From Pseudoalteromonas sp. T1lg23B (lineage in GTDB: Bacteria > Pseudomonadota > Gammaproteobacteria > Enterobacterales > Alteromonadaceae): 64,000 bases of DNA. The notes below the pieces were generated by a model, which saw nothing but the letters and a program-made list of their open reading frames with translations, was not told the DNA's origin and searched no databases. The DNA lies in NCBI RefSeq assembly GCF_002964665.1, contig NZ_PQBZ01000042.1, positions 714,961-778,960 on the forward strand, written 5' to 3'. Both the position numbers and the translations under genes were made by a program. Below are positions 1 to 7,525 of this stretch, in pieces. The first letter of the stretch is position 1, and every line of letters begins with the position of its first letter.

Positions 1-228
1 CCCCAAAAACCCAAGCTACTGATTTTATTTCCATTTTTAATGTGTATTCTCGTTATGTAATTTTATTCATTCTCGATTAAGTAAATTCTCGGGTATGGGG
101 TAGTCTAAACAATTGTAATTCCTTGTAGCTATGTGTAAGTTGTTAATAATTAGATTATTAAAAATCGTATTTTGATAATTCTGGCAATTGACATATTGAG
201 TGTTAACAGGAATTCTCGATAATACGCT

Positions 229-235
229 GTTAGGC
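229..235 (+). other. Integron cassette junction (GTTRRRY core site) opening cassette 1
   Basis: GTTAGGC fits the GTTRRRY integron core consensus. It is the exact reverse complement of GCCTAAC at 1926-1932, the outer box of the attC closing this cassette, which is the signature of a mobilised cassette. The preceding 228 bases are AT-rich and contain no gene. They should hold the attC of an earlier cassette or an attI. A weak stem (ATTCC near 118-122 against GGAAT near 209-213) suggests a degenerate attC, but no clear VCR-like site is visible and no integrase gene is in the window. Confidence 0.7.
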
Positions 236-268
236 GACTATTCAAATATTCACTCAAGGAGTTGTGAA

Positions 269-1318
269 ATGAGTTCTGTAGAAAATGCAGTAGCACAAAA
301 AAGAAATACCCTAAAGACAGATAGATTAGACATGTCTTTTGGTGAATTAATGAATATGTTTGAAGATGAAGAGCTATACATTACTCCTGAATATCAAAGG
401 GTTTTTCGATGGTCTGAATTTCAACAATCAAGGTTTATTGAATCAGTTTTATTGGGTATTCCTATCCCACCAATATTTGTTGCTGAAGACGACGATGGTA
501 AATGGGAAGTGGTTGACGGTCTTCAAAGAATTTCGACAATATTCGCATTTTTTGGCTTGCTAGAAAGTATGCCCGACAAAAACAACTCTACATTAACCGA
601 AGGTGAAATGGTAAAAGAGTTAGAAGGGTTAACTATCCAAACCCTTCCTATAAAACTTAAAACAACAATAAAGCGTTCAGTTTGTAGAGTTGAAATTGTG
701 AAATGGGATAGCCAGGAAGATATAAGGTATGAGCTCTTTAATAGATTGAATACAGGTGCAAGTCCATTATCTGATCAAGAAATTCGTAATTGTATCTTCA
801 GAGCTTACTCTGTTGATTTAAACCAAGTATTACGTGATATCGCTGAACTTGAAGTCTTTCAAGAGTTTATTAGTCCAACAGGAAATAAAAAAGAGCAAAT
901 GTTCCTTGAAGAGTTAGCTCTTAGATTCTTTGCATTTAAACATTTAAATGCAGAGTTTAGAACTACAGTTCCGCAATTTTTAACTGAATTCATGCGGGAT
1001 GTATCTAAAGGTGATATTGCGTTTGATCTTGATGGTGAAAAAGAGTCATTTATCGAGCTTGTAACAATACTGCATGGGCAATATGGTAAAAAACTATTTA
1101 GACCTAAAGGTAATTTCGCATTACATATCTTTGATTCTATAGCATATGCTCTACCCAAAGTTATAAATGATTATACTGGCGAAGCAGACAAAATGTTTGC
1201 GCTAATTGACGCCTTATTAGCAGATCCAGACTATAACAGCATTGGTACTAGTACTTTCTCAAATAAGCGCATAAAAAACCGTATGAATAGAGCGCTGGAG
1301 ATTTTTACTGGTGCATAA
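269..1318 (+). CDS. DUF262 domain protein (GmrSD/ParB-like nuclease fold), cassette-borne
   Basis: A DUF262-family protein of 349 residues. The N-terminal part has the YQR-F-W pattern (PEYQRVFRW) and a variant of the family motif, DGLQR instead of DGQQR, followed by ISTI. DUF262 is the ParB/Srx-like nuclease or NTPase domain known from the GmrS half of type IV restriction enzymes and from defence operons. The start at 269 is chosen because AAGGAG at 256-261 lies seven bases upstream; an upstream in-frame extension to 200 has no ribosome binding site and crosses the integron core site. It overlaps the next gene by 8 bases, so the two are translationally coupled. AT-rich composition differs from later genes, as expected of a cassette. 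Role in phage defence is inferred from family and partner. Confidence 0.85.
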   Translation: MSSVENAVAQKRNTLKTDRLDMSFGELMNMFEDEELYITPEYQRVFRWSEFQQSRFIESVLLGIPIPPIFVAEDDDGKWEVVDGLQRISTIFAFFGLLESMPDKNNSTLTEGEMVKELEGLTIQTLPIKLKTTIKRSVCRVEIVKWDSQEDIRYELFNRLNTGASPLSDQEIRNCIFRAYSVDLNQVLRDIAELEVFQEFISPTGNKKEQMFLEELALRFFAFKHLNAEFRTTVPQFLTEFMRDVSKGDIAFDLDGEKESFIELVTILHGQYGKKLFRPKGNFALHIFDSIAYALPKVINDYTGEADKMFALIDALLADPDYNSIGTSTFSNKRIKNRMNRALEIFTGA

Positions 1319-1931
1319 AGTAATAGAAGAAATTGTAGAAAGCAATTCATGGAGAGATGGGGAGTTTGCTAAATTAAAAGTGAACTCCCACGAAATAAGT
1401 AGTGAGCTTTGGAATCGCATGTGCGTGCCTATGATTTATGCGCATTGGGAAGGTTACATTGTTAGCTCACTAAAAATAATGATTGAATTTTTAAATACCT
1501 TGAATTTAAAACCTGACGATGTACCAACTAAATTAGTTGTAATTGGTCTGGGTGATTCGTATAAATCTCTTAGTGGCAAACAAAATTTTCAACAACGAAT
1601 TGAATTTACAGATAAATTTTCGTCGCTTTTTGGTAAAGCTATTAAGTTCAAGAAGAAAATTGATACGAAATCAAACCTTAGAGCTGAAGTCTTAGAAGAG
1701 CTTTGCATTATGTTTGATTTTGATTTTAATAAATTCAAAGATTGTTCAAGCTCCATTGATAGATTGGTTAATGTGCGTAACAGTATTGCGCATGGCGAGA
1801 ATTCTTTTGTCATCACAAAAGAAAATATTCAGAATTTTATAGAGCAAGTTAATATTGCTATGGATATATTTTTAAACGAAATTAACGAATTTTTAAATGA
1901 AGAAAGATACCTTCTGCCTAAAGTCGCCTAA
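1311..1931 (+). CDS. HEPN-like nuclease, MAE_28990/MAE_18760 family
   Basis: A 206-residue protein with the N-terminal pattern WRDGEFAKLK and MIYAHWEGYI typical of the MAE_28990/MAE_18760 family. Its C-terminal half contains the HEPN active-site motif R-x4-H (VRNSIAHGE). HEPN domains of this type are RNases. Proteins of this family are usually encoded beside a DUF262 protein, as here, and such pairs are predicted to act as abortive-infection or toxin-antitoxin systems. The start overlaps the DUF262 gene by 8 bases. The stop codon (1929-1931) lies inside the outer box of the attC site, the usual arrangement for an integron cassette gene. The family assignment is strong; the cellular target is unknown. 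Confidence 0.85.
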   Translation: MHKVIEEIVESNSWRDGEFAKLKVNSHEISSELWNRMCVPMIYAHWEGYIVSSLKIMIEFLNTLNLKPDDVPTKLVVIGLGDSYKSLSGKQNFQQRIEFTDKFSSLFGKAIKFKKKIDTKSNLRAEVLEELCIMFDFDFNKFKDCSSSIDRLVNVRNSIAHGENSFVITKENIQNFIEQVNIAMDIFLNEINEFLNEERYLLPKVA

Positions 1932-2024
1932 CAAATCGTTTAAAAGGACAAAAAACAGTTGGCTTTTGCTCCTTCGTCGCTAATTTTAGCCAACAATTTT
2001 TTGCCTCTTAACGAGGCGTTATAT
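1926..2024 (+). other. attC recombination site 1 (VCR-like)
   Basis: A 99-base imperfect palindrome with the outer box GCCTAAC (1926-1932) and distal core GTTATAT (2018-2024). The left arm continues AAATCGTTTAAAAGG and the right arm ends CTCTTAACGAGGCGTTAT, closely following the Vibrio cholerae repeat pattern (GCCTAACAA-TCGTT... CTTAAC--GGCGTTAT). The centre holds the inverted pair GTTGGCT / AGCCAAC. This is the attC of cassette 1. Confidence 0.92.
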
Positions 2025-2080
2025 ACCTCGAAGAGTAAACTTCTTCGCAAATCTAATAAAAACATAAATAGGGAAATTAA

Positions 2081-2875
2081 ATGAAAGTCATTCAATATAT
2101 ATACTTAGCCTGCATACTAATATTTTCCTTCGATAGCTTGGCGATAGTCGTTCGCCATGATGTTCAAGCTAGCAAGTATGAATTAGAAAAAACACCATCG
2201 TTTTTCGTCGATATGCCAGATGGCGGGCATGGTGCTTTGATAGCTCCTAATTGGGTCGTGACGGTAGCACACCTTTTACCACCAAATATTATTGATAAAA
2301 CACTACAAATCGGCGAATACGAAGTTGAAGTTGAAAAGGTAATCATCCATCCCGGTATAACGGATATTCCTGAGAGCATGCTAAGTGGGGACGCTTCTGA
2401 TTTAATGGACTTTATGATGACTGCCCACGATATTGCTTTAGTAAAGTTAAGTTCTGACTTACCAGATAGCGCCCCCATTGAAATATATTCTGAAAACAAA
2501 GAGCTCAACCAAGTAATAACAGGGTATGGCAGAGGGACAACGGGAAATGGTATAACTGGTTCTATTCAAGGAACTCAGGGGAAATTTAGATTTCTGCAAA
2601 ATAGAATTGAAGAAACCCATACTAATTGGTTATCAATCACTTTTGACTCCGATGAAAAAGCCCTTGACCTTGAAGGGATTGACGGTTCCGGTGATAGCGG
2701 TGGCCCTTTGATTATGGCCGTTGAAGGAAAAAACTATTTAGTTGCCTTGTTTAGCTGGGACTATATTGAGGGAAATTTAGAAGAGTTTGTGGCTGGTCAT
2801 TACGGAAACAAGTCTTATCAGGTCAGAATTTCTACTTATAGTGATTGGATCAGAAAAACCATGTCCGAAAACTAA
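2081..2875 (+). CDS. Secreted trypsin-fold serine protease, cassette-borne
   Basis: A 264-residue protein of the S1 (trypsin/chymotrypsin) family. An N-terminal signal peptide of about 21 residues (hydrophobic YIYLACILIFSFDSLA) implies export. The catalytic triad is visible: His64 in TVAH, Asp117 in HDIAL and Ser206 in GDSGG. Apart from a Cys in the signal peptide it has no cysteines, so it lacks the disulfides of animal trypsins, as in many bacterial S1 proteases. There is no IVGG activation site, so zymogen activation is not evident. It is the only gene of integron cassette 2 and begins about 60 bases after the core site. Substrate is unknown. A secreted protease is an unusual cassette cargo. 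Confidence 0.88.
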   Translation: MKVIQYIYLACILIFSFDSLAIVVRHDVQASKYELEKTPSFFVDMPDGGHGALIAPNWVVTVAHLLPPNIIDKTLQIGEYEVEVEKVIIHPGITDIPESMLSGDASDLMDFMMTAHDIALVKLSSDLPDSAPIEIYSENKELNQVITGYGRGTTGNGITGSIQGTQGKFRFLQNRIEETHTNWLSITFDSDEKALDLEGIDGSGDSGGPLIMAVEGKNYLVALFSWDYIEGNLEEFVAGHYGNKSYQVRISTYSDWIRKTMSEN

Positions 2876-2883
2876 ATAACGGT

Positions 2884-2973
2884 ATATAACCAACCGCTTA
2901 AATTCGTTCCGGCCACAAAAAGAGTGGTCTCCACCGGACTCGCTAACGCTCTCCGTTTAGCGGGGCGTTAGAT
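2884..2973 (+). other. attC recombination site 2
   Basis: A 90-base imperfect palindrome. The outer box ATATAAC (2884-2890) is the exact reverse complement of GTTATAT at 2018-2024, which opens the same cassette. The distal core is GTTAGAT (2967-2973), fitting GTTRRRY. The arms CCGCTTAAA and TTTAGCGG pair with one extrahelical base, as in known attC sites, and the centre has the CCGG-containing inverted pair near 2912 and 2933. This closes cassette 2. Confidence 0.9.
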
Positions 2974-3104
2974 GACCTACGAAGAATTTTATTACAGCAT
3001 TGATTGCAAGTTTCCTTATCATCAAGAATGCGAGTGGAAGCGAATCATTGATCAATCAATTGAAATAGGTGAAGACGCGCCTTTCCTCGTACTTCAAATT
3101 AAGT
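2972..3104 (+). pseudogene. Truncated gene of a third integron cassette
   Basis: A coding stretch begins with ATG overlapping the core site (GTTAGATG), the usual place for a cassette gene. It reads about 44 residues (starting MTYEEFYYSIDCKFPY) before running into the AATTAAGTGGACACCC repeat, after which the frame gives non-homologous sequence and stops at 3157. No matching outer box (ATCTAAC) was found downstream, so the 3' part of the gene and its attC have been lost. The intact protein's function is not recognised. Confidence 0.6.
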
Positions 3105-3417
3105 GGACACCCACCCTAACTTTAAAGCGTTACTTAACTTTACATTTTTTAAATTGAATTGTGTTTAACCTTTTCGAACAATGACTTACATCAGGTGCTA
3201 GCATCCAATGCAGCGTTATAAAGCCAATCAAGCTAATTAAGTGGACACCCACCTTAACTTCAATGTTAGTGTTTATCAACGTCGGATGGCGTGGCTTCGC
3301 TACTTATCCGACCCACGGCAATATAACTGTAGGGTGGATAAGCGCAGCGCCATCCAACAATCTGGCAAACCACTCATACATCAATAACAGCAATTAAGTG
3401 GCCCCCCTAACTTCAAC
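3099..3417. repeat. Three copies of a short AATTAAGTGGACACCCACC motif
   Basis: AATTAAGTGGACACCCACC followed by C/T-TAACTT starts at about 3099 and 3236; a diverged third copy (AATTAAGTGGCCCCCCTAACTT) starts at about 3392. The same orientation and the way the first copy interrupts the third cassette suggest termini or junctions of a mobile element that has been lost or reduced. No transposase is present. Confidence 0.65.
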
Positions 3418-3515
3418 ACTTCCCTCCACTTTACATTTTTTAAATTGAATTGTATTTAATCTTTGCGCACAATAACTTACATCAGGTGCTGGCATCCAAT
3501 GCGGCGTTATAAAAC
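3137..3515. repeat. 88-bp direct repeat pair (3137-3224 and 3428-3515)
   Basis: Two near-identical 88-base copies with a constant offset of 291 bases. Both start ACTTTACATTTTTTAAATTG, share ACTTACATCAGGTGCT and end in GCGTTATAAA. They differ at a handful of positions. Each lies just downstream of a copy of the short AAGTGG motif, so the larger unit (motif plus repeat) seems to have been duplicated. The ending GCGTTATAA resembles an integron core site, but the partner arm of an attC could not be found. Confidence 0.75.
3281..3355. repeat. REP-like palindromic element
   Basis: Nested inverted arms: GGATGGCG (3284-3291) pairs with CGCCATCC (3348-3355), and CTTATCC (3303-3309) pairs with GGATAAG (3336-3342). 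The GGATAAGCGCAGCGCCATCC pattern is the kind of extragenic palindrome often scattered through gammaproteobacterial genomes. It sits between the two 88-bp repeats. Confidence 0.7.
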
Positions 3516-3531
3516 CAGTGGAGTGAGTCAA

Positions 3532-4323
3532 TTGAAAGTAGATATATTTGTTGTTGATGCGTTTACCAGTCAACAATTTAAAGGCAATTCAGCGGCTGTT
3601 GTGCCGGTAAAAAACTGGCTATCTGATGAGTTAATGCAAAATATCGCCGCTGAGAACAACCTCTCAGAAACCGCCTTTATCAAGGAGATTGATGCTAACA
3701 AATACGAGATCCGCTGGTTCTCGCCAATGACCGAAATAGATTTTTGCGGCCACGCCACCTTAGCGTCTGCTTTCGTGCTATTCAATGAGTTCGGTGTTGA
3801 GGCCCAAATCGAGTTTATCACCAAAGCAGTTGGTAGCTTGACCGTTCTCCTAAACGCAAGCAACGAAATTGAAATGACCTTTCCTAATCAAAAGCCACAG
3901 AGCGTTTCATCCATACCGAAACAACTACTTGAAGGGCTATCAAAAAAGCCAACTGAGGTACTCATCAATAGACAAGCTTATTTTGCTGTCTTTGCTAACG
4001 AACAAGATGTTTTCGACTTAACTTACTCATCCGAACAATTACGGCAGCTCGCGCCATTAGATGTTGTCGTCACAGCGCCATCCAGTGAATATGACTTTGT
4101 TTCTCGTTACTTCTGGCCTGCTAATGGTGGTGATGAAGACCCCGTTACAGGCTCAATTCATGCGGGGCTTGTCCCCTATTGGGCTGAGAAGTTGAACAGA
4201 TCTGACTTAATTGCTTATCAAGCTTCAAAACGCGGTGGCGTACTCAAATGCAGCGTGTCAGATACGTCTATCGTGGTATCAGGTAATGGGGTGTTATACC
4301 TCAAGGGTAAAATCAACGTTTAG
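3532..4323 (+). CDS. PhzF-family isomerase/epimerase-like protein
   Basis: A 263-residue member of the PhzF (phenazine biosynthesis-like) family. It has the family's opening VDAFTSQQFKGNSAAVVP, the catalytic-Glu motif NLSETAF, the CGHATLA motif and the late EDPVTGS motif. Only the phenazine enzyme itself has a well-defined reaction (isomerisation of trans-2,3-dihydro-3-hydroxyanthranilate); no phenazine genes are nearby, so the substrate here is unknown. The start is taken as TTG at 3532, eight bases after GGAG (3520-3523). An upstream extension would run through the 88-bp repeat. A second PhzF-family gene lies at 24328-25113 on the other strand, and the two share all four motifs. Confidence 0.88.
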   Translation: MKVDIFVVDAFTSQQFKGNSAAVVPVKNWLSDELMQNIAAENNLSETAFIKEIDANKYEIRWFSPMTEIDFCGHATLASAFVLFNEFGVEAQIEFITKAVGSLTVLLNASNEIEMTFPNQKPQSVSSIPKQLLEGLSKKPTEVLINRQAYFAVFANEQDVFDLTYSSEQLRQLAPLDVVVTAPSSEYDFVSRYFWPANGGDEDPVTGSIHAGLVPYWAEKLNRSDLIAYQASKRGGVLKCSVSDTSIVVSGNGVLYLKGKINV

Positions 4324-4371
4324 ATTTATGACGTACTAGTGTTTGGAAGATCAACATACAAAGGAAATGTG

Positions 4372-4980
4372 ATGATGTTTGAAAGTATTGCAGTTTATTG
4401 TGGATTCATAGCCACTGTTTGGATTTTCATTGGTGTTTATGTCGCAAGTCGATACTACCCCGGCTACAGTCACACTAAACAATTTTGTAGCGAATTAGGG
4501 GCAACTGGTAGCCCTACTGAGAAATTATCTCCCTTAATTAATAATTACCCACTAGGTTTGCTATTTTGCTTCTTTGGCTGGTATTTAACACAGCTTTCCA
4601 ACGTTTCTGTGCTCGTTAATATTAGCGGCTGGCTTGTCATAGCGCATGGTATTGCTACTTGGGTCACAGGTTATTTCCCGATGGATGCAGACCCTTATAC
4701 CAAAAAACCAACGCTAAGTTGTCAGCTACACTCTTGGGCGGGCATGATTATGTTGCTTTCGCTGCTTGTCGCGCCAATTTTAATTGCGATTAGCCCAACC
4801 ACTGAACTTATCCCACTGACTTTTAGAATTTTTTCAGTTTTAGTGGTGATTGGCGCTAGTTATTTTCTATTTACCATGGCTCAAGCCATTAACAATCAAA
4901 CCAATCCAGGTATTCATCAACGCATGTCTTACGGGTTGCAATTAATTTGGTTAAGTGTGTTGTCATTTATATTGGTGTGA
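4372..4980 (+). CDS. DUF998 family membrane protein
   Basis: A 202-residue polytopic membrane protein with about six hydrophobic segments. The YPGYSHTKQFCSELGATGSP stretch between the first two segments corresponds to the conserved loop of DUF998 proteins (Y-S--T--ISELGA). ATG at 4372 is preferred because AAGGAA (4361-4366) lies five bases upstream; ATG at 4375 is equally possible. It follows the PhzF gene by 48 bases and may be cotranscribed. No function is established for the family. Confidence 0.75.
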   Translation: MMFESIAVYCGFIATVWIFIGVYVASRYYPGYSHTKQFCSELGATGSPTEKLSPLINNYPLGLLFCFFGWYLTQLSNVSVLVNISGWLVIAHGIATWVTGYFPMDADPYTKKPTLSCQLHSWAGMIMLLSLLVAPILIAISPTTELIPLTFRIFSVLVVIGASYFLFTMAQAINNQTNPGIHQRMSYGLQLIWLSVLSFILV

Positions 4981-5067
4981 AGGTAAGGCACAAGGATTCT
5001 ATTCGATGAGTGAGCCACCCGCCCGCTCGGCGATGCTGATGGACATTTCCATCACACAAAATTATTA

Positions 5068-5093
5068 AGCGAAGGCTTTTGAAGGCCTTCGCT
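5068..5093. terminator. Intrinsic terminator between convergent genes
   Basis: Perfect 9-bp stem AGCGAAGGC (5068-5076) / GCCTTCGCT (5085-5093) with an 8-base loop. It lies between the end of the plus-strand DUF998 gene and the end of the minus-strand serine hydrolase. The minus-strand trailer is T-rich (TTAATAATTTT), so it mainly serves the hydrolase. Confidence 0.7.
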
Positions 5094-5102
5094 CAATGGA
5101 TG

Positions 5103-6253
5103 TTATTGGGCTTGTATTGAGACGTTATCAATAACAATGGCCGTTATCTTTTCCAACGCATCAAACACTGCCCCATTACTTGCGTCATTACACATTAATG
5201 TAAATGACAGTTTTAGCTGTGGATAGCGTGAAAAGTAGGTCAGCGTTCCCAGCCAACCACCCGAATGTGCATACTCTGTGTAGCCTTTATGCTGGCTAAC
5301 AAACTGACCATTGGCATAACGCACATTAGCATTGGGCGTAATATGCGTGTTCTCGGTGTTCATCATGTTGATAAGCGCAGCGGGGTCTTTGCCCACTTTC
5401 GGTTGGTCAAATTGGTTGTTCCAAATCAGCATATCATCTAAGTTTGTGTGCAATCCGCCATCCCCCACCCAAAATAGGTTGGTCATATCGATAACATACC
5501 TACCGTTGTCATCTTGTTTATAACCTGATGCCCTGTTTTTAACTATCTCAACAGGGTCGTCACTAAAGAAGGTATGCTTCATTCCCAGAGGTTTAAACAT
5601 GTGTTCATCACTAAATTGACGCAGTGATTTACCAGACACTTCTTCAACCAGCATCGACAGAAGAAAATAAGCTAAATTAGAATATTGGAATTGGGTATTT
5701 GGCTGGCGGGCCAAAGGCACCGTTTTTACTACATCATAAATTCACTAATCGTCAGGTAGTCTTCATTACCGAGTCTAAACTCACCACCTGCCGCCGATTT
5801 TAAAGTGATTGCATGCTCGCTTTTCTCGCCTTCAAATGAAGAGGAGATAAGGTCGTAATCGCCCATACCCGCAACATGATCTAACATTTGCCGTGTCGTC
5901 ACCTTTGCCTTGTAATCAGGCAGCGTTGGCAAATAGGTGTGAATATCTTTATCTAAATCAATCTTTCCTTGCTGGGCCAATATCAACACAGCCATTGCAG
6001 TAAATTGTTTAGATACTGACGCCATGCGGTGTACTTGATTTCCATCCAAGGGTACATTGAGTTCAAGATTAGCCAGCCCATAACCCGCTTTATGAATAAA
6101 CTGGCCATCATGGCTTATCCCTAAGTTACAACCTGGCGTGTCATTAGCAATAATCTCATTCATTACTGCGTCAATCTGTGAGCTCAATGACGGTGACGCT
6201 GCGTAGGTGTTAAATGCGAGGAGCATACTTACAACAAGCGCGGTGTTTTTCAT
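5103..6253 (-). pseudogene. Beta-lactamase-fold serine hydrolase, broken by one frameshift
   Basis: A class C beta-lactamase/esterase-like (Pfam Beta-lactamase) protein of about 380 residues split into two frames. The N-terminal part (to about 5729) has a signal peptide (MKNTALVVSMLLAFNTYA) and the SxxK nucleophile motif SVSK. The C-terminal part carries the Y-x-N motif (YSNLAYF) and the H-x-G motif (HSGGWLG). Near 5734-5737 the minus strand reads GAATTTATGATGTAGTAA and stops. Restoring one G (ATGGATG) would join the frames as EFMDVVKTVPLARQPN, so a single-base deletion is the likely cause. The start at 6253 follows AAAGGGA. A genuine recent pseudogene or a sequencing error are both possible. 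A related intact protein is at 28227-29336. Confidence 0.8.
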
Positions 6254-6321
6254 AATATCCCTTTGCAATTCAGTCGTTATCTTTTAGTAGATTTTTTAGG
6301 AACTCTACGCGCTAGGCACAA

Positions 6322-6350
6322 AAAAAGGAAGCACTATGTGCTTCCTTTTT
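6322..6350 (-). terminator. Strong intrinsic terminator of the acyltransferase gene
   Basis: A 13-bp perfect stem, AAAAAGGAAGCAC (6322-6334) and GTGCTTCCTTTTT (6338-6350), with a 3-base loop. On the minus strand it ends in a run of T, directly downstream of the acyltransferase gene. Confidence 0.85.
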
Positions 6351-6367
6351 AGCGACTGAGACAGCGG

Positions 6368-7417
6368 TTAAATTACAGATTGAGACGTCATGCCCGAGTG
6401 GCTGCTTTGCTTGGCTGAGCCCGCACGCCGAATAACCTTTGCAATGGGTCGCTCAAACAGTCGAAATGACAAGTAAGCAACGAGCACACTGAATATCAGC
6501 GACAGCGCCAGTTTTAATTCAATTGTGATAGGTAACTGGTTGACTACATGAATAATTGGCATATGTAGCAAATACAATGAATATGAGATTTGCCCCATAA
6601 AGTCTCCCACTCTATTAGCTAGTAACACATTGTTGTCTGGTACTAAAAACACCACGCAAAAGAACACCGTTCCCATTAATAGCAATACCTCGTAGCTCAG
6701 CCACATTCTATGTTTTGCATCGGATTTAATCGGTGAAAACTCTGGATATAGTAGTGGAATTAAACACAGCGCCAAAATAAACCAATGGCTTTTGAGATAA
6801 TGGGGGATCACCATTGATTTATAATGCATGCCAAATAGCATCCCAACGAAAAAGAAGGGAAGTGATCTAAGCACATTAAACTCGTTGTATGGCACCCCTT
6901 TAATATCGCCGAATATTTTTGGAAAGTTAGTCAAAAATAAGCCAATCAATACCGTGACGACCAACAAATAGATATACCCTGCGCAATGTTTTGCTAGCGA
7001 CCAAAATACGATAAAGAGAAAATAAAACTGTATTTCGGGGGGAATAGACCAAAGTACGCTTTCACCGTACAAAAACAACAAATGGCCCAGTAAAGTACTT
7101 ATATCAGGGATGTGATACAAACTATCGTTGCCAAACTGAGTTAACAAATACGACCCCATAACAACCAGCAGATAAAGTGGTAATACTCTGCCCGCTCTAG
7201 CAGAAAAGTAACGAGTGATGTTAGCTTTAGTAAAGTCGCGATCGAAATAGAGATGTGACATTAAGAATCCGCTCAACATGAAGAACAGCATAACGCCATA
7301 TGCTCCAGCTCCACCGCCTAATACTCCCCCGAGCCAATGAGTAATATCGCTAAAATGGGTGAAAAAAACGATGAGCGCAGCAAGCCCGCGAAGCGTATTG
7401 AGTTTTCTTATTTGCAT
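6368..7417 (-). CDS. Acyltransferase 3 family membrane protein (OafA/YrhL-like)
   Basis: A 349-residue polytopic membrane protein with about ten hydrophobic segments. The N-terminal LRGLAALIVFFTHF, with Arg and the catalytic-type His in the first helix, and the FFMLSGFLMSHLY motif in the next helix identify acyltransferase family 3. Members transfer acetyl or other acyl groups to sugars of surface polysaccharides, glycolipids or antibiotics at the inner membrane. No polysaccharide genes flank it, so the acceptor is unknown. It is a single-gene unit ending in a strong terminator. The C-terminal 20 residues (Ser/Ala rich) are cytoplasmic tail. Confidence 0.85.
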   Translation of the reverse strand: MQIRKLNTLRGLAALIVFFTHFSDITHWLGGVLGGGAGAYGVMLFFMLSGFLMSHLYFDRDFTKANITRYFSARAGRVLPLYLLVVMGSYLLTQFGNDSLYHIPDISTLLGHLLFLYGESVLWSIPPEIQFYFLFIVFWSLAKHCAGYIYLLVVTVLIGLFLTNFPKIFGDIKGVPYNEFNVLRSLPFFFVGMLFGMHYKSMVIPHYLKSHWFILALCLIPLLYPEFSPIKSDAKHRMWLSYEVLLLMGTVFFCVVFLVPDNNVLLANRVGDFMGQISYSLYLLHMPIIHVVNQLPITIELKLALSLIFSVLVAYLSFRLFERPIAKVIRRAGSAKQSSHSGMTSQSVI

Positions 7418-7525
7418 GATACTTCTATATATTTATTATTTTTAGCCCATCGGCTTATTGTTTGATGCTGCTTTGCGCGGCATTTAGCGGATTTGTTGGC
7501 GCAAAAACCAACGCATAAAAGCGAG

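Noticed and set aside
200..268. N-terminal extension of the DUF262 protein
   Set aside because: It crosses the cassette core site at 229-235 and lacks a ribosome binding site.
3137..3515. Further attC sites in the 88-bp repeats
   Set aside because: They end in GCGTTATAAA, but no complementary outer box or hairpin arms were found.
3463..3531. N-terminal extension of the PhzF protein
   Set aside because: It lies in the 88-bp repeat and has no homology to the family N-terminus; TTG at 3532 has a good ribosome binding site.
3532..4323. Phenazine biosynthesis cluster
   Set aside because: Only PhzF-like proteins are present; no phzA/B/D/E/G neighbours at either copy.
5103..6253. Antibiotic-resistance beta-lactamase
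   Set aside because: The SxxK/YxN/HxG pattern fits the broad serine hydrolase family and not specifically AmpC; the gene is also frameshifted. The same caution applies to 28227-29336.
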